64,000 nucleotides of DNA. It comes from Methanoregula sp. UBA154. GTDB lineage: Archaea; Halobacteriota; Methanomicrobia; Methanomicrobiales; Methanospirillaceae. The stretch spans positions 62,001-126,000 of the forward strand of contig DAPW01000032.1 of NCBI GenBank assembly GCA_002502245.1. The letters are read 5' to 3'. The position numbers and the translations under genes were made by a program. This document shows positions 8,688-17,681 of this stretch, piece after piece (the first letter of the stretch is position 1; the number at the start of each line of letters is the position of its first letter). The notes below the pieces were generated by a model. It was not told the origin of the DNA and made no database searches. It was given only the letters and a program-made list of their open reading frames with translations.

Positions 8688-9212
8688 ATGGCAACAGGAC
8701 CACGGTATTTTGTTCCCTTCCGGAGACGGAGGGAAGGCAGAACCGATTACTACCAGCGGACGAGGTTGATCGTTGCAGACGTACCACGGATGGTCGTCCG
8801 CAAGACCAACCGGCACATTATCGTGCAGCTCGTCACGGCTGAGTTGGACGGCGACCGTACCCTCGTAGCAGCAAATTCTGCCGAGCTGGAAAAATACGGA
8901 TACAAGGGATCAACCTCCAGCACACCGGCAGCATACCTTACGGGCATGCTCTTTGCGGTAAAAGCAAAGAAAGCAGAGCAGGGGAGCGCAATCCTAGATA
9001 TCGGTCTCAACCGGGCAACTCCGGGAGCACGTGTCTTTGCAGCACTCAAGGGTGCAGTCGAAGCAGGTCTTGAGATCCCGCACGGCGAGGAGATCCTCCC
9101 GTCGGATGAGCGTGCCAAGGGGGCACATATCGCCGCATACAACAAGAATGCAGGGGATATCGTGAAAAATGTCGAACAGGTGGCAGATGCCATAAAAAAG
9201 GAGATGGCATAA
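8688..9212 (+). CDS. rpl18: Ribosomal protein uL18
   Basis: Encodes 174 residues of the archaeal L18 (L5e-like) type. It opens with GPRYFVPFRRRREGRTDYYQR and contains NRATPGARVFAALKGAVEAGLEIPHG, both characteristic. uL18 binds 5S rRNA together with uL5. The stop abuts the uS5 start, with a GGAGATGGC stretch nearby. Confidence 0.97.
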   Translation: MATGPRYFVPFRRRREGRTDYYQRTRLIVADVPRMVVRKTNRHIIVQLVTAELDGDRTLVAANSAELEKYGYKGSTSSTPAAYLTGMLFAVKAKKAEQGSAILDIGLNRATPGARVFAALKGAVEAGLEIPHGEEILPSDERAKGAHIAAYNKNAGDIVKNVEQVADAIKKEMA

Positions 9213-9830
9213 ATGGCATACGAACGAGAAGAGTGGCATCCGGTCACCGGTCTTGGCAAGCTCGTCGCCTCAGGAGAGATCAAGAGCATCGACCAGGTTC
9301 TTGAGAGCGGGAGACCCATCAAGGAACCCCAGATTGTTGACGCGTTCCTTCCGGACCTGGAAGACGAAGTCCTCGATATTGCCATGATGCAGCGCATGAC
9401 CGATTCCGGTCGCCGTGTCCAGTTCCGGGCAGTTGTCATTGTGGGAAACCGCAACGGCTATATCGGATTCGGGCAGGGCAAGGATGTTCAGGTCGGCGAC
9501 GCGATCAAGAAAGCGATCGTCAAGGCCAAGATGAACTTAATCAAGGTGCGGCGCGGCTGCGGCAGCTGGGAATGCGGGTGTGACGTTACTCACTCAATTC
9601 CCATGCAGGTACAGGGAACAGCAGGCAGTGTCAAGGTCACGCTCAAACCGGCACCCCAGGGTATCGGTCTTGTGACCGGGGATATCAGCAAGAAAGTGCT
9701 CGAGCTTGCCGGCATCAAGGATGTCTGGACGTTCGCACGCGGACAGACCCGGACTACCATCAACTTCGCCAAGGCGACCTTCAACGCCCTCAACGAGACC
9801 AACATGATCAGAACAGGGAGGTCCCCGTAA
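9213..9830 (+). CDS. rps5: Ribosomal protein uS5
   Basis: Encodes 205 residues, the archaeal S5 (S2e type) length. The double-stranded RNA-binding domain RVQFRAVVIVGNRNGYIGFGQGKD and the C-terminal domain ending GQTRTTINFAKATFNAL are clear. uS5 contributes to mRNA entry and decoding fidelity. It directly abuts uL18 and uL30. Confidence 0.97.
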   Translation: MAYEREEWHPVTGLGKLVASGEIKSIDQVLESGRPIKEPQIVDAFLPDLEDEVLDIAMMQRMTDSGRRVQFRAVVIVGNRNGYIGFGQGKDVQVGDAIKKAIVKAKMNLIKVRRGCGSWECGCDVTHSIPMQVQGTAGSVKVTLKPAPQGIGLVTGDISKKVLELAGIKDVWTFARGQTRTTINFAKATFNALNETNMIRTGRSP

Positions 9831-10292
9831 ATGTACGCGGTTGTTCAGGTCCGCGGCGTTGTGAAAACCCGCAAGGACATCAAGGACACCTTAAAGATGC
9901 TGCGCCTCCACCACATCAACCACTGCGTCCTCATTCCGGACTCCCCCGAGAACCTTGGGATGATCCGTAAAGTAAAGGACTACGTGGCGTATGGGGAAGT
10001 TGACGCACCGACGGTCGAGACGCTGCTGCAGACGCGCGGCCGGGTCATTGGCGATGCGCCGCTGACCGATGAGTATATCAAATCCAATTCGTCCTATGGG
10101 ACCATCGGAGCGTTTGCACAGGCACTTGCGAACGGTGAAACAAAACTGCGCGATATTCCCGGGCTCAAGCCGGTACTGCGCCTTCACCCCCCGCGCAAGG
10201 GATACAAGACCACCAAGCGGACATTCCCCCAGGGTGGAGCGCTTGGCTATTATGGTCTGGAGATCAATACTCTCCTTTATAAGATGAGGTGA
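9831..10292 (+). CDS. rpl30: Ribosomal protein uL30
   Basis: Encodes 153 residues, the long archaeal L30 (L7 type) form rather than the 60-residue bacterial form. The start YAVVQVRGVVKTRKDIKDTLKMLRLHHINHCVL is diagnostic. It begins right after the uS5 stop and is followed by uL15 in normal spc order. Confidence 0.97.
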   Translation: MYAVVQVRGVVKTRKDIKDTLKMLRLHHINHCVLIPDSPENLGMIRKVKDYVAYGEVDAPTVETLLQTRGRVIGDAPLTDEYIKSNSSYGTIGAFAQALANGETKLRDIPGLKPVLRLHPPRKGYKTTKRTFPQGGALGYYGLEINTLLYKMR

Positions 10293-10297
10293 ACAGG

Positions 10298-10726
10298 ATG
10301 CCAACCAACAAACGTTCAAAGTACCGTGGATCGCGGACATGCGGCGGCGGCACCCACAAGAACCGGCGCGGCGCTGGAAACCGTGGCGGAAGAGGCCGTG
10401 CCGGTATCAACGCCCACCACTTTGTCAAGTGGTATAAGGAAATGGGCGGGCCGGTCTTTGGTAAGAACGGGTTCTGCAACCAGACTGCAACCGACGTAAC
10501 AACCATTGATGTCGGTGCGCTGGACCAAATCATCCCGTCGCTCATCGCACAGGGAATAGCCAGACAGGAAGGAGATGTGGTGACGCTCAACGCTGCTGAT
10601 ATGGGTATCGAAAAGGTACTTGGCAGTGGTAAGGTCACGAAAAAGATCAACATCTCCGCGCCTGCATTCTCTGAGACTGCGAAGGCAAAGATCGAGAAAA
10701 TGGGCGGTAAGGCACAGTCTGCCTGA
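10298..10726 (+). CDS. rpl15: Ribosomal protein uL15
   Basis: Encodes 142 residues from ATG 10298, with AGGTGA as ribosome binding site. A GTG at 10289 is in frame but overlaps uL30 and lies upstream of that site. The Gly/Arg-rich N-terminus (SRTCGGGTHKNRRGAGNRGGRGRAG) is typical of L15 (L27a type). It is the last ribosomal protein of the cluster, followed by secY after 27 bases. Confidence 0.97.
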   Translation: MPTNKRSKYRGSRTCGGGTHKNRRGAGNRGGRGRAGINAHHFVKWYKEMGGPVFGKNGFCNQTATDVTTIDVGALDQIIPSLIAQGIARQEGDVVTLNAADMGIEKVLGSGKVTKKINISAPAFSETAKAKIEKMGGKAQSA

Positions 10727-10753
10727 TCCGCCTTTTGGATTTTTGGTGAAACA

Positions 10754-12187
10754 ATGGGAAACCTGCTGGATCGAATGGAACCACTGCTTGCTGCCATGCC
10801 GGCAGTCAAGAGCCCTGAAGGCCATGTCCATTTCAAGAATAAACTGCTCTGGACTCTTGCGATACTGATTCTGTATTTTGCCCTCACGAATATTCCGGTT
10901 TTTGGTCTGAACCCGGAAACCCAGGACCTGTTTTCCGCATGGCGGGCACTCCTCGCCGGTGCAAGCGGTTCGATCGTTCACCTCGGGATCGGTCCTATCG
11001 TCACGGCATCCATCGTGCTTCAGCTCTTAAAAGGTGCAGATATCCTCCACATTGATACCAGCGAGACGCGCGGTCAGGTCATGTACATGGGATTGCAGAA
11101 GATCCTCATCCTGGTCATGATCATTATCGAGGCAGCCCCGAACGTTATCGGTGGATTCATGACTCCCGATCCGGTCATTGCCAGCCAGTTCTTTGGCGGC
11201 AACCTGTTCGCGGTTTCAATTATCATCTTCCTCCAGATCTGTATCGGGGGTATCCTGATCTTCTTCATGGATGAAGTGGTCACCAAATGGGGCATCGGTT
11301 CCGGTGTTGGTCTCTTTATCATTGCCGGTATTTCGCAGGCACTTGTCAGTGGATTCATCAACTGGGCAAAGATCACCGACCAGTATCCGACAGGTTTTTT
11401 CCCGCGCCTCGTCGCCATCGGTCTCGATGGCGGAAATTATCTGACCTACTTTGGCACGGATCTCCTCGCGTTTGTCACGACCATAGTCATCTTCCTCGTC
11501 ATTGTTTACGTGGAATCAACAAGGATCGAGATCCCGCTTGCCCATGCGCAGGTGCGCGGGGCACGTGCACGGTTCCCGGTTAAACTCATTTACGCCAGTG
11601 TTCTCCCCATGATCCTCGTCATGGTTCTGCTGGCAAATTTCCAGATGTTGGGGATGTTCCTCTCGAATATCGGGATCACGGCCTTGGGCACATTTGAAGG
11701 CTCCACCCCCCAGAACGGCATTATGTACTTCATTGCCCCGATCAACGGTCCGACGGACTGGATGTGGTGGCTGACCGACCTCGGTCACGCACCATGGGAG
11801 GTGCTTTTACGTCTGGGAATCAATATGACATTCATGGTGGTCGGCGGTGCGATCTTCGCCCTGTTCTGGATCAAGACTGCCGGGCTCGATTCCAAGGATG
11901 TGGCCCGCCAGATCCAGTTGTCCGGCATGTCCATTCCCGGCTACCGCAGGAACCCGCAGGTGCTGGAAAAGTACCTTGACCGGTACATCCCCCGTGTGAC
12001 GGTGATTGGGGGGGTCTTCATCGGCATACTCAGTGTCGTTGCAAACCTCTTCGGTGTCATCGGCTCCGTCAGCGGGACTGGTCTTCTCTTGACGGTCAGT
12101 ATTACGTACCGTCTCTACGAGGAGATCGCAAGCCAGCAGATCATGGAGATGTACCCGTTCATGCGGACGTTCTTTGGCAAAGAGTAA
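10754..12187 (+). CDS. secY: Preprotein translocase subunit SecY (Sec61 alpha)
   Basis: Encodes 477 residues with about ten hydrophobic segments, the expected SecY topology. Family features include ALTNIPVFGL in the plug region after TM1, the RGQVMYMGLQK cytosolic loop and the conserved AHAQVRGARARFPVKLIYASVLPMI, which contains the ribosome-contacting loop. It forms the protein-conducting channel with SecE and Sec-beta, which are not in this window. It follows uL15 as in most archaeal spc operons. Confidence 0.97.
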   Translation: MGNLLDRMEPLLAAMPAVKSPEGHVHFKNKLLWTLAILILYFALTNIPVFGLNPETQDLFSAWRALLAGASGSIVHLGIGPIVTASIVLQLLKGADILHIDTSETRGQVMYMGLQKILILVMIIIEAAPNVIGGFMTPDPVIASQFFGGNLFAVSIIIFLQICIGGILIFFMDEVVTKWGIGSGVGLFIIAGISQALVSGFINWAKITDQYPTGFFPRLVAIGLDGGNYLTYFGTDLLAFVTTIVIFLVIVYVESTRIEIPLAHAQVRGARARFPVKLIYASVLPMILVMVLLANFQMLGMFLSNIGITALGTFEGSTPQNGIMYFIAPINGPTDWMWWLTDLGHAPWEVLLRLGINMTFMVVGGAIFALFWIKTAGLDSKDVARQIQLSGMSIPGYRRNPQVLEKYLDRYIPRVTVIGGVFIGILSVVANLFGVIGSVSGTGLLLTVSITYRLYEEIASQQIMEMYPFMRTFFGKE

Positions 12188-12199
12188 GCGTACGGAAGG

Positions 12200-12775
12200 A
12201 TGCTGATGGGAAAAAAGGTCATTATCACCGGTGTACCGGGCGTCGGCAAGACGACGGTCGTCAACGAGGCATTAAAGAAACTGAAAGAAGAAGGCATCGA
12301 GTACCAGTCGATCAACTTCGGCTCGTTCATGTTCGATGTTGCAAAGAACGAGAATATCGTACAGGACCGGGACCAGATGCGGACGCTCGACCGCGGCATG
12401 CAGAAACAACTGCAGCAGCGCGCCGGCCAGGCTATCGCCCGGGTCTCGGGCAATGTCCTGATCGATACCCATGCCTCTGTAAAAACCCCGAAGGGATACC
12501 TGGCAGGACTCCCGGAGTGGGTGCTCAAGGAGATCATGCCGGATATTATTGTCCTCGTGGAGACCGATGATGACCAGATCCTCATGCGCCGTATGACCGA
12601 TGAGACCCGTTCACGGGACCGGGAAGGCGCGAAATCGATTGCGGAACACCAGCAGTTCAACCGTTCGATTGCTGCCGCGTATGCGATGATAACGGGCTGC
12701 ACGATCAAAATCGTAACGAACGCGGACTTCCTGCTCGAACGAGCCGGTCAGGACCTCGCCGAGGTTCTCAGGTGA
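12200..12775 (+). CDS. adkA: Archaeal adenylate kinase
   Basis: Encodes 191 residues (189 if ATG 12206 is used). The P-loop GVPGVGKTT lies close to the N-terminus, and the rest matches archaeal AdkA, a family distinct from bacterial Adk and lacking its LID-type insert: LDRGMQKQLQQRAG, DTHASVKTPKGYLAGLP and RDREGAKSIAEHQQFNR. It interconverts ATP, AMP and ADP. Its place between secY and the EMC3-like gene is the conserved archaeal arrangement. Confidence 0.95.
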   Translation: MLMGKKVIITGVPGVGKTTVVNEALKKLKEEGIEYQSINFGSFMFDVAKNENIVQDRDQMRTLDRGMQKQLQQRAGQAIARVSGNVLIDTHASVKTPKGYLAGLPEWVLKEIMPDIIVLVETDDDQILMRRMTDETRSRDREGAKSIAEHQQFNRSIAAAYAMITGCTIKIVTNADFLLERAGQDLAEVLR

Positions 12776-12779
12776 AGAG

Positions 12780-13391
12780 ATGAATCTGGGAAAGATCTGG
12801 GACAAATACGGCATGCTGATCGTCATGGTCTTCATGCTGGTCGTGATGTGGGCGTATACGGTGGAATGGTTGAGGGTGGGGGTCGGACAGGCGTTCGACA
12901 TGGTATTCGCGCCCCTGTTGGAAGGTTTTAAGATCCCGTTCTATATCCTGATTGTCATTCTTTCGGCTTTTACCGGGCTCTATTCTTCCATCCTCCAGAA
13001 ATACACCATTGACTACAATAAAATGACCGAGACGCAGGAACGGATGAAGGAGTTCCAGACGGAGTACCGCGAAGCCCAGCTCTCCCAGGATGAGAAGAAG
13101 ATCAAGAAGCTTGAGGCAAAGAAAGACCGGGTCATGAAGGAGCAGCTGGCGATGTCCCAGCAGCAGTTCAAACCAATGATATACATCATGGTCATAACCA
13201 TCCCGATCTTCTTCTGGCTCCTGTACCGGCTTGCGCAGACAACCAGTACCATAACGCTGCCGTATTATGGAATGCACGCGCTCACCGATCCCATTATCTG
13301 GGTTATCCCGGCCTGGATCCTCTGGTACATGATCTGTTCGATCACCGTGAGCCAGGTGATCAGGAAGGCCCTCAATATCGGGGGGCTCTGA
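12780..13391 (+). CDS. EMC3/TMCO1 (DUF106) family membrane protein, YidC-like insertase
   Basis: Encodes 203 residues. Hydrophobic segments lie at about residues 12-32, 50-70, 133-152 and 172-192, with a charged, coiled-coil-prone stretch at about 78-125 (YNKMTETQERMKEFQTEYRE). This is the layout of archaeal DUF106 proteins, related to EMC3, TMCO1 and Get1 of the Oxa1 superfamily, which insert membrane proteins. Location next to secY supports such a role. ATG 12780 follows an AGAG site; the end overlaps cmk by one base. Confidence 0.9.
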   Translation: MNLGKIWDKYGMLIVMVFMLVVMWAYTVEWLRVGVGQAFDMVFAPLLEGFKIPFYILIVILSAFTGLYSSILQKYTIDYNKMTETQERMKEFQTEYREAQLSQDEKKIKKLEAKKDRVMKEQLAMSQQQFKPMIYIMVITIPIFFWLLYRLAQTTSTITLPYYGMHALTDPIIWVIPAWILWYMICSITVSQVIRKALNIGGL

Positions 13392-13936
13392 TGCGGATAA
13401 CGGTGAGCGGGCTTCCCGGGAGCGGGACCACCTCACTCTCACGCTATCTTTCAGAACACCACGGTTTTAGCATGATCTCAGCTGGCGAGGTCTTCCGCCA
13501 GCTGGCAAAAGAGCACAACATGGAGCTGGCCGCGTTCGGCCGCCTTGCAGAGGAGGACCCGGCCTTCGATAAGATGATTGATGCGCGCCAGAAAGAGATT
13601 GCAGCAGAGCGGGACAACATCCTTGTAGAAGGCAGGCTTTCCGGCTGGATGATTGAGGATGCCGATCTCAAAATATGGCTGTATGCACCCATCGGATGCC
13701 GGGTCAAACGGATCGCGTTCCGGGACCAGATCACCGATGAAAAGACTGCAGAAGATCTCACGCTTGAACGCGAAAAATGTGAAGCGGGAAGGTATCAGTC
13801 CTACTATTCTATCGATATCAGCGATCTCTCGATATATCACCTGATCCTCAACTCGGAGCACTGGGATGTCGAAGGACTGGGGGCGATCGTAGATACCGCC
13901 ATCAGCCATATCAGGCCTCCCCGGAAAACCTCATGA
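13391..13936 (+). CDS. cmk: Cytidylate kinase, archaeal type
   Basis: Encodes 181 residues. The P-loop is GLPGSGTTS at residues 7-15, followed by SMISAGEVFRQLAKEHNM, typical of archaeal Cmk. It phosphorylates CMP and dCMP. The gene is the last of the superoperon here; the eL34, eL14 and truB genes that follow cmk in many archaea are absent, and a 100-base gap follows. Confidence 0.93.
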   Translation: MRITVSGLPGSGTTSLSRYLSEHHGFSMISAGEVFRQLAKEHNMELAAFGRLAEEDPAFDKMIDARQKEIAAERDNILVEGRLSGWMIEDADLKIWLYAPIGCRVKRIAFRDQITDEKTAEDLTLEREKCEAGRYQSYYSIDISDLSIYHLILNSEHWDVEGLGAIVDTAISHIRPPRKTS

Positions 13937-14036
13937 GGGAAGAATCGTACTCCCCTGTGGTTTTCTGAGGATGGTTGTGGTTTTTGTGCAAACCGTTGGT
14001 AGCAGGGAATCGTTTAAACGGTAATACGGGATATGA

Positions 14037-14465
14037 TTGCTTGTGGCAGACGACATTGCGGTGAGTATTGTCCCTGCGTGGGATGAAGAAGAAATAGCCG
14101 CTCTCTACAAGGCCGGAGGGTGGTGGAAAGAGGAATATAAAACCGAAGACCTCCGCCACCTTATCCGGGGCAGTTTTGCCTTCGCCGTGGCGACTGACAG
14201 AAAAACCGGTCGGGCTGTCGGCATGGGGCGCGTCATCTCTGACGGGGTTTCTGACGGGTATATTCAGGATCTCGTGGTCCTCCCGCAGTTCCGGAAGAGC
14301 GGGATTGGCACGCAGATTGTTGCCGCCCTCCTCAACCGGTGCCTGCAGTCGGGCATCACCTGGATTGCCCTCATTGCAGAGCCGGATACAAAACAGTTTT
14401 ACCGCCCGCTGGGGTTTCATATCATGGAAGGGCACGTACCGCTCATCTTCAGGAGTGAGTCCTGA
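14037..14465 (+). CDS. GNAT-family N-acetyltransferase
   Basis: Encodes 142 residues from TTG 14037, or 140 from GTG 14043, which may be the real start; there is no ATG in frame nearby. The acetyl-CoA binding motif is QFRKSGIGTQIV (about residues 87-98), preceded by the beta strand GYIQDLVVLP, and the C-terminal FYRPLGF is typical of GNAT proteins. The substrate cannot be told. Its stop overlaps the next gene, so the two are probably cotranscribed. Confidence 0.85.
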   Translation: MLVADDIAVSIVPAWDEEEIAALYKAGGWWKEEYKTEDLRHLIRGSFAFAVATDRKTGRAVGMGRVISDGVSDGYIQDLVVLPQFRKSGIGTQIVAALLNRCLQSGITWIALIAEPDTKQFYRPLGFHIMEGHVPLIFRSES

Positions 14466-15358
14466 TGCTGAAGCAGGATGATTTTGTGCCCGTCACTCTT
14501 GCAGACCGGGATTTTTTTACCCGGCATTACGAGGTATACCCGCAGACCCACAGCGATAATACCTTTACGAACATGGTCTGCTGGAACCACTATGCGCACT
14601 ACACGTATGCCTACGTGGAAAAAAATCTCATCATTGCCAGCACGATAGGCAGTGTGACCCGGTTCCGGCCGCCGATAGGTCCCCGCAACCCGGCACTTCT
14701 CCGATCGCTCGTCCGTCTTGCATCCGATGTGAGCGACAACGAACCGGTTGTCCTGATCGATCCCGACACTGCCCGCTGGATGAAAGAGATCTGCCCGGGA
14801 ATCAACCTCCAGCCGGACCGGAACCATTTCGAGTATGTGTATCTCGCAAGCGATCTGGCTGAACTTCCTGGCAAAAATTACCTGACCATCCGCCGGCAGG
14901 TCAACAAGTTCCGGCGGAACTGTACCAATGTGGTGGAACCTATCTCAAGGGAGAACTGGGAGGAAGTGAAACGCTTCCTGATCGAATGGTGCGAATGGAA
15001 AGGCTGCGAAGGTGACGAGGTGCTTGCCCATGAAAAGGAAGCCGTTTTTTTCGCAATTGACCACTTTAATGAACTTCCCCTGAGCGGGCTCGTCATACGG
15101 GTTTTTTCAAAAGTCGGTGCCATATCCCTGTTCGAGAAGCTGAACGGGGATACTGCGCTCGTGCATTTCGAGAAAGGTCTCCCGGATTGTGAAGGAATTT
15201 ACAAGGTAATCAATACTGAAACCGCCCGCCGCCTTGATAAAAAGTTTCTCTTTATCAACCGGGAGAGCGACCTCGGGGTTGCTGGTCTCAGGGAGGCGAA
15301 GATGCGGTACCACCCCCATCACATGGTTGAAGTGTATTCCCTGAAAACCGATTCGTGA
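14465..15358 (+). CDS. DUF2156 protein (phosphatidylglycerol lysyltransferase C-terminal-like)
   Basis: Encodes 297 residues without membrane segments. The sequence matches the soluble DUF2156 domain, a double GNAT-like fold found at the C-terminus of bacterial aminoacyl-phosphatidylglycerol synthases and as stand-alone archaeal proteins: FTNMVCWNHYAHYTYAYVE, YLTIRRQVNKFRRN, and NRESDLGVAGLREAKMRYHPHHMVE. The role of the stand-alone archaeal form is not established. It overlaps the upstream acetyltransferase by one base, which suggests a functional pair. Confidence 0.8.
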   Translation: MLKQDDFVPVTLADRDFFTRHYEVYPQTHSDNTFTNMVCWNHYAHYTYAYVEKNLIIASTIGSVTRFRPPIGPRNPALLRSLVRLASDVSDNEPVVLIDPDTARWMKEICPGINLQPDRNHFEYVYLASDLAELPGKNYLTIRRQVNKFRRNCTNVVEPISRENWEEVKRFLIEWCEWKGCEGDEVLAHEKEAVFFAIDHFNELPLSGLVIRVFSKVGAISLFEKLNGDTALVHFEKGLPDCEGIYKVINTETARRLDKKFLFINRESDLGVAGLREAKMRYHPHHMVEVYSLKTDS

Positions 15359-15564
15359 AATCTGGATCTTCAGATATCCTGATGGTATTCAACCGGTCCA
15401 GTACCCCATGTGGGTGATCCGGCACGGGGATTGAAATCCCGTATCCCCCGTATGAAGAATATCATCCACGTGCAGGTTCCATTTCTTTACAGCCTTCGGC
15501 AGCAAAAGGGTAATTCCTCCGCGATTCAAGACAGGTTCTCTCGTGCCCGTGTACACCCGGGAGA

Positions 15565-16161
15565 TCAGATGAGCGCGATATAGGCAAAGATTCCCGATGC
15601 AATGATCCTGACGGCAATAGCGGCAACCAGCATACCAAGCACTTTTCCCATGATATCCGTTACAACAGCACCGAGGATGCGCTGGATACCTTCCGCATAA
15701 TAGAGGATAAGCCAGGTAGCCAGCAGCGAGAGCGTGATCGCGATGAACGGTATCAGGAGCCCGTAATCTTTTGAAAGGAGCATCACGGTTGTGATCGTAC
15801 CCGGCCCGCACAGGAGCGGCGTTCCGATAACCACACCGGCTGCCGATGTCGCGTGCCCCCGGGAATGCCCGAGCTCGATCCCCAGGGCTTCCTGGAGGCC
15901 GAGAAGGAACAGGATTATCCCGCCGGCGATCTGAAAGGCCGGGAAATTGAGGCCAAGGACCGTAAAAATTGCCGTATTAAAAACGAGGAATACGTACATC
16001 AGTCCTCCGGCCACGGCCACGGCAATGAAGGCCTGTTTGTGGATCTCTGCAGACGGCTGCCCTTTCGTCATGGCTGCAAATACCGGGACGGAGAGGAGCG
16101 GATCGAGAATGATGAACAGGGCAGCAAAGGAATAGAGAATACCGGGAATGAGGTCCTGCAT
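15565..16161 (-). CDS. MarC-family integral membrane protein
   Basis: Encodes 198 residues with six predicted membrane segments. It begins ILYSFAALFIILDPLLSVPVFAAMT, the MarC/UPF0056 signature, and contains PLLCGPGTITTVMLL, the second conserved segment. The family name comes from the E. coli mar locus, but the transport role is unproven. The gene is on the minus strand, convergent with the DUF2156 gene, and stands alone. Confidence 0.88.
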   Translation of the reverse strand: MQDLIPGILYSFAALFIILDPLLSVPVFAAMTKGQPSAEIHKQAFIAVAVAGGLMYVFLVFNTAIFTVLGLNFPAFQIAGGIILFLLGLQEALGIELGHSRGHATSAAGVVIGTPLLCGPGTITTVMLLSKDYGLLIPFIAITLSLLATWLILYYAEGIQRILGAVVTDIMGKVLGMLVAAIAVRIIASGIFAYIALI

Positions 16162-16752
16162 GGTCTGATCTGATATGCGCTCTGATTGCGGATAAAATTA
16201 CAGGGTTTCACATAATAAACCACCGTACTATTGACACGGAACGAATCCTTCACAACAAAATAGATGATCAGGATCACAGTTGTCGAGATCATCCCTGCTG
16301 CTGCAATCAGCCGGATCTTTCTTGCAGGAATCAGGATCCAGGCAGCAAAACAGAAAAAGATGTATAGGACCATGGTCGTGATGACGGAGATGCTATACCG
16401 GAAACTACGAATATGCCGGAAGCCCTGGTGCCCCCGACTCCGGCGCCGACAAGCTCAAACCAGTCCCAGGAAACGCCAGCATGAACGGGTCAGGTGCCAT
16501 TTCCCCAACCCCCGTAAATAGAGGTCCAAGTCCCGGCCGTGCCTGCCTGTCTGTCACCAGGTACGGTTCCTTTTTACATGGTGTGATCTTCCGGAAGTAT
16601 TAAGGGTGGGGTTGTGACCCTGGCCTGCGGGTTCACGATATCATCCGACGGATTGCAGTATCCATAACGTATATGAAGAAGCGCCATCCATGTTCCAGTA
16701 GTGCGGTTTTTCCCGCATTCATCCCGGAGAAAGACCGTAGTGGTGAAGGTTC
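16162..16752. other. Intergenic stretch; possible remnant of a membrane protein gene
   Basis: No convincing gene is present. On the minus strand, 16373 to about 16240 could encode a hydrophobic peptide of about 45 residues (MVLYIFFCFAAWILIPARK, then AAAGMISTTVILIIYFVVKD), followed by sequence that runs into marC and looks random. This may be the surviving start of a decayed membrane protein gene. The rest holds no recognisable RNA gene or repeat. Confidence 0.3.
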
Positions 16753-17334
16753 ATGGCAAAAGCAGTACCAATGAAAAAAAGCCCTGCGAAAACGGCACCG
16801 AAGCCGGCCGCAGCCGCAAAGAAACCGGTAACGGCCACGAGGAAAAAAACCACGCGTGCGGTAACCTCCACGGTTAAAAAAGGAGCACCGGTAAAGAAGA
16901 CCACGGCAGCAAAGAAAAAAGCCGTGGGAAAAACCTCTCCCGGAAAGGGAACGGGAGAGATAATCCGGTACAAATGCAGGCTCTGCGGCTACATCTACTC
17001 ACCCCTCCGGGGTGAACCCCATAACGGCATTCCTGCCGGGACGGCCTTTGAGGATCTCCCTGATTCCTATGTCTGCCCGGTCTGCGGCATGGAGGGAAAA
17101 GGAAGGATCGGGAAGTGGGGCTTCGACGAATGGCGACCTACCCGCTATCTTTGCACCATGTGCGATTATATCTATGACGAGAAACGCGGGGAGCCGCACC
17201 GCGGGATAAAACCCGGTACAAAATTCAGGGATCTCCCCGATGATTATGTATGTCCGGTCTGTGCAACCGATCCCAGGATGCAACTGCAATTTGGCAATGT
17301 ATTCAAGAACGGATTCGAGCCCCTGAACATCTGA
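16753..17334 (+). CDS. Tandem (double) rubredoxin with basic N-terminal tail
   Basis: Encodes 193 residues. Residues 1-68 are a Lys/Ala/Pro/Thr-rich tail like a histone H1 tail. Two rubredoxin domains follow, with Cys75/78/108/111 and Cys134/137/167/170 as FeS4 ligands (CRLCGYIY...CPVCG and CTMCDYIY...CPVCA), and each contains the family's GT-F-DLP-Y-CPVC pattern. Rubredoxins are small one-electron carriers, in anaerobes often for oxygen or peroxide detoxification. A GGTGAAGG ribosome binding site precedes ATG. The tail is unusual and suggests binding to nucleic acid or another polyanion. Confidence 0.9.
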   Translation: MAKAVPMKKSPAKTAPKPAAAAKKPVTATRKKTTRAVTSTVKKGAPVKKTTAAKKKAVGKTSPGKGTGEIIRYKCRLCGYIYSPLRGEPHNGIPAGTAFEDLPDSYVCPVCGMEGKGRIGKWGFDEWRPTRYLCTMCDYIYDEKRGEPHRGIKPGTKFRDLPDDYVCPVCATDPRMQLQFGNVFKNGFEPLNI

Positions 17335-17644
17335 CCGTTCTTCATCCGCCCCTTTTTTTTGCTCGGCCCCCCCGGGGGATCGTCCCGAACGGAGAAACCT
17401 CAAGGTGCTGCTGACCGGAACACGAAGGGCGTATACGGCAACCGGAAAATATCCTTGCGGACTTCAGCCAGACCAGGCATTTTCAGAATGTTCTTTTATC
17501 TGACGGTGTCTGAACGCCCCCCATCTTTCCTTTTTTGGTAATCCAGGCCGGCCACAGGTTTTTTTAGAAGACTTCCACACCTGCTCATGGTTGTATTGGA
17601 AAGAAGTCTCTCCTGTGAAACGGGATGAACTACCGGGTGCCAAA
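17335..17644. other. Intergenic stretch, nothing recognised
   Basis: A CCCCCCCGGGGG-like GC-rich patch lies near 17370. No conserved coding frame, RNA gene or repeat was seen before the TATA-like sequence of the next gene. Confidence 0.4.
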
Positions 17645-17652
17645 CCTATAAA
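17645..17652 (+). promoter_or_regulatory. TATA box of the surface protein gene
   Basis: CCTATAAA lies about 30 bases before the start codon at 17682, so transcription would begin within about ten bases of the coding region. This nearly leaderless arrangement is common in archaea. Inferred from position and sequence only. Confidence 0.45.
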
Positions 17653-17681
17653 CCCACCAGCAGTTTATTATGTAGTACGTG

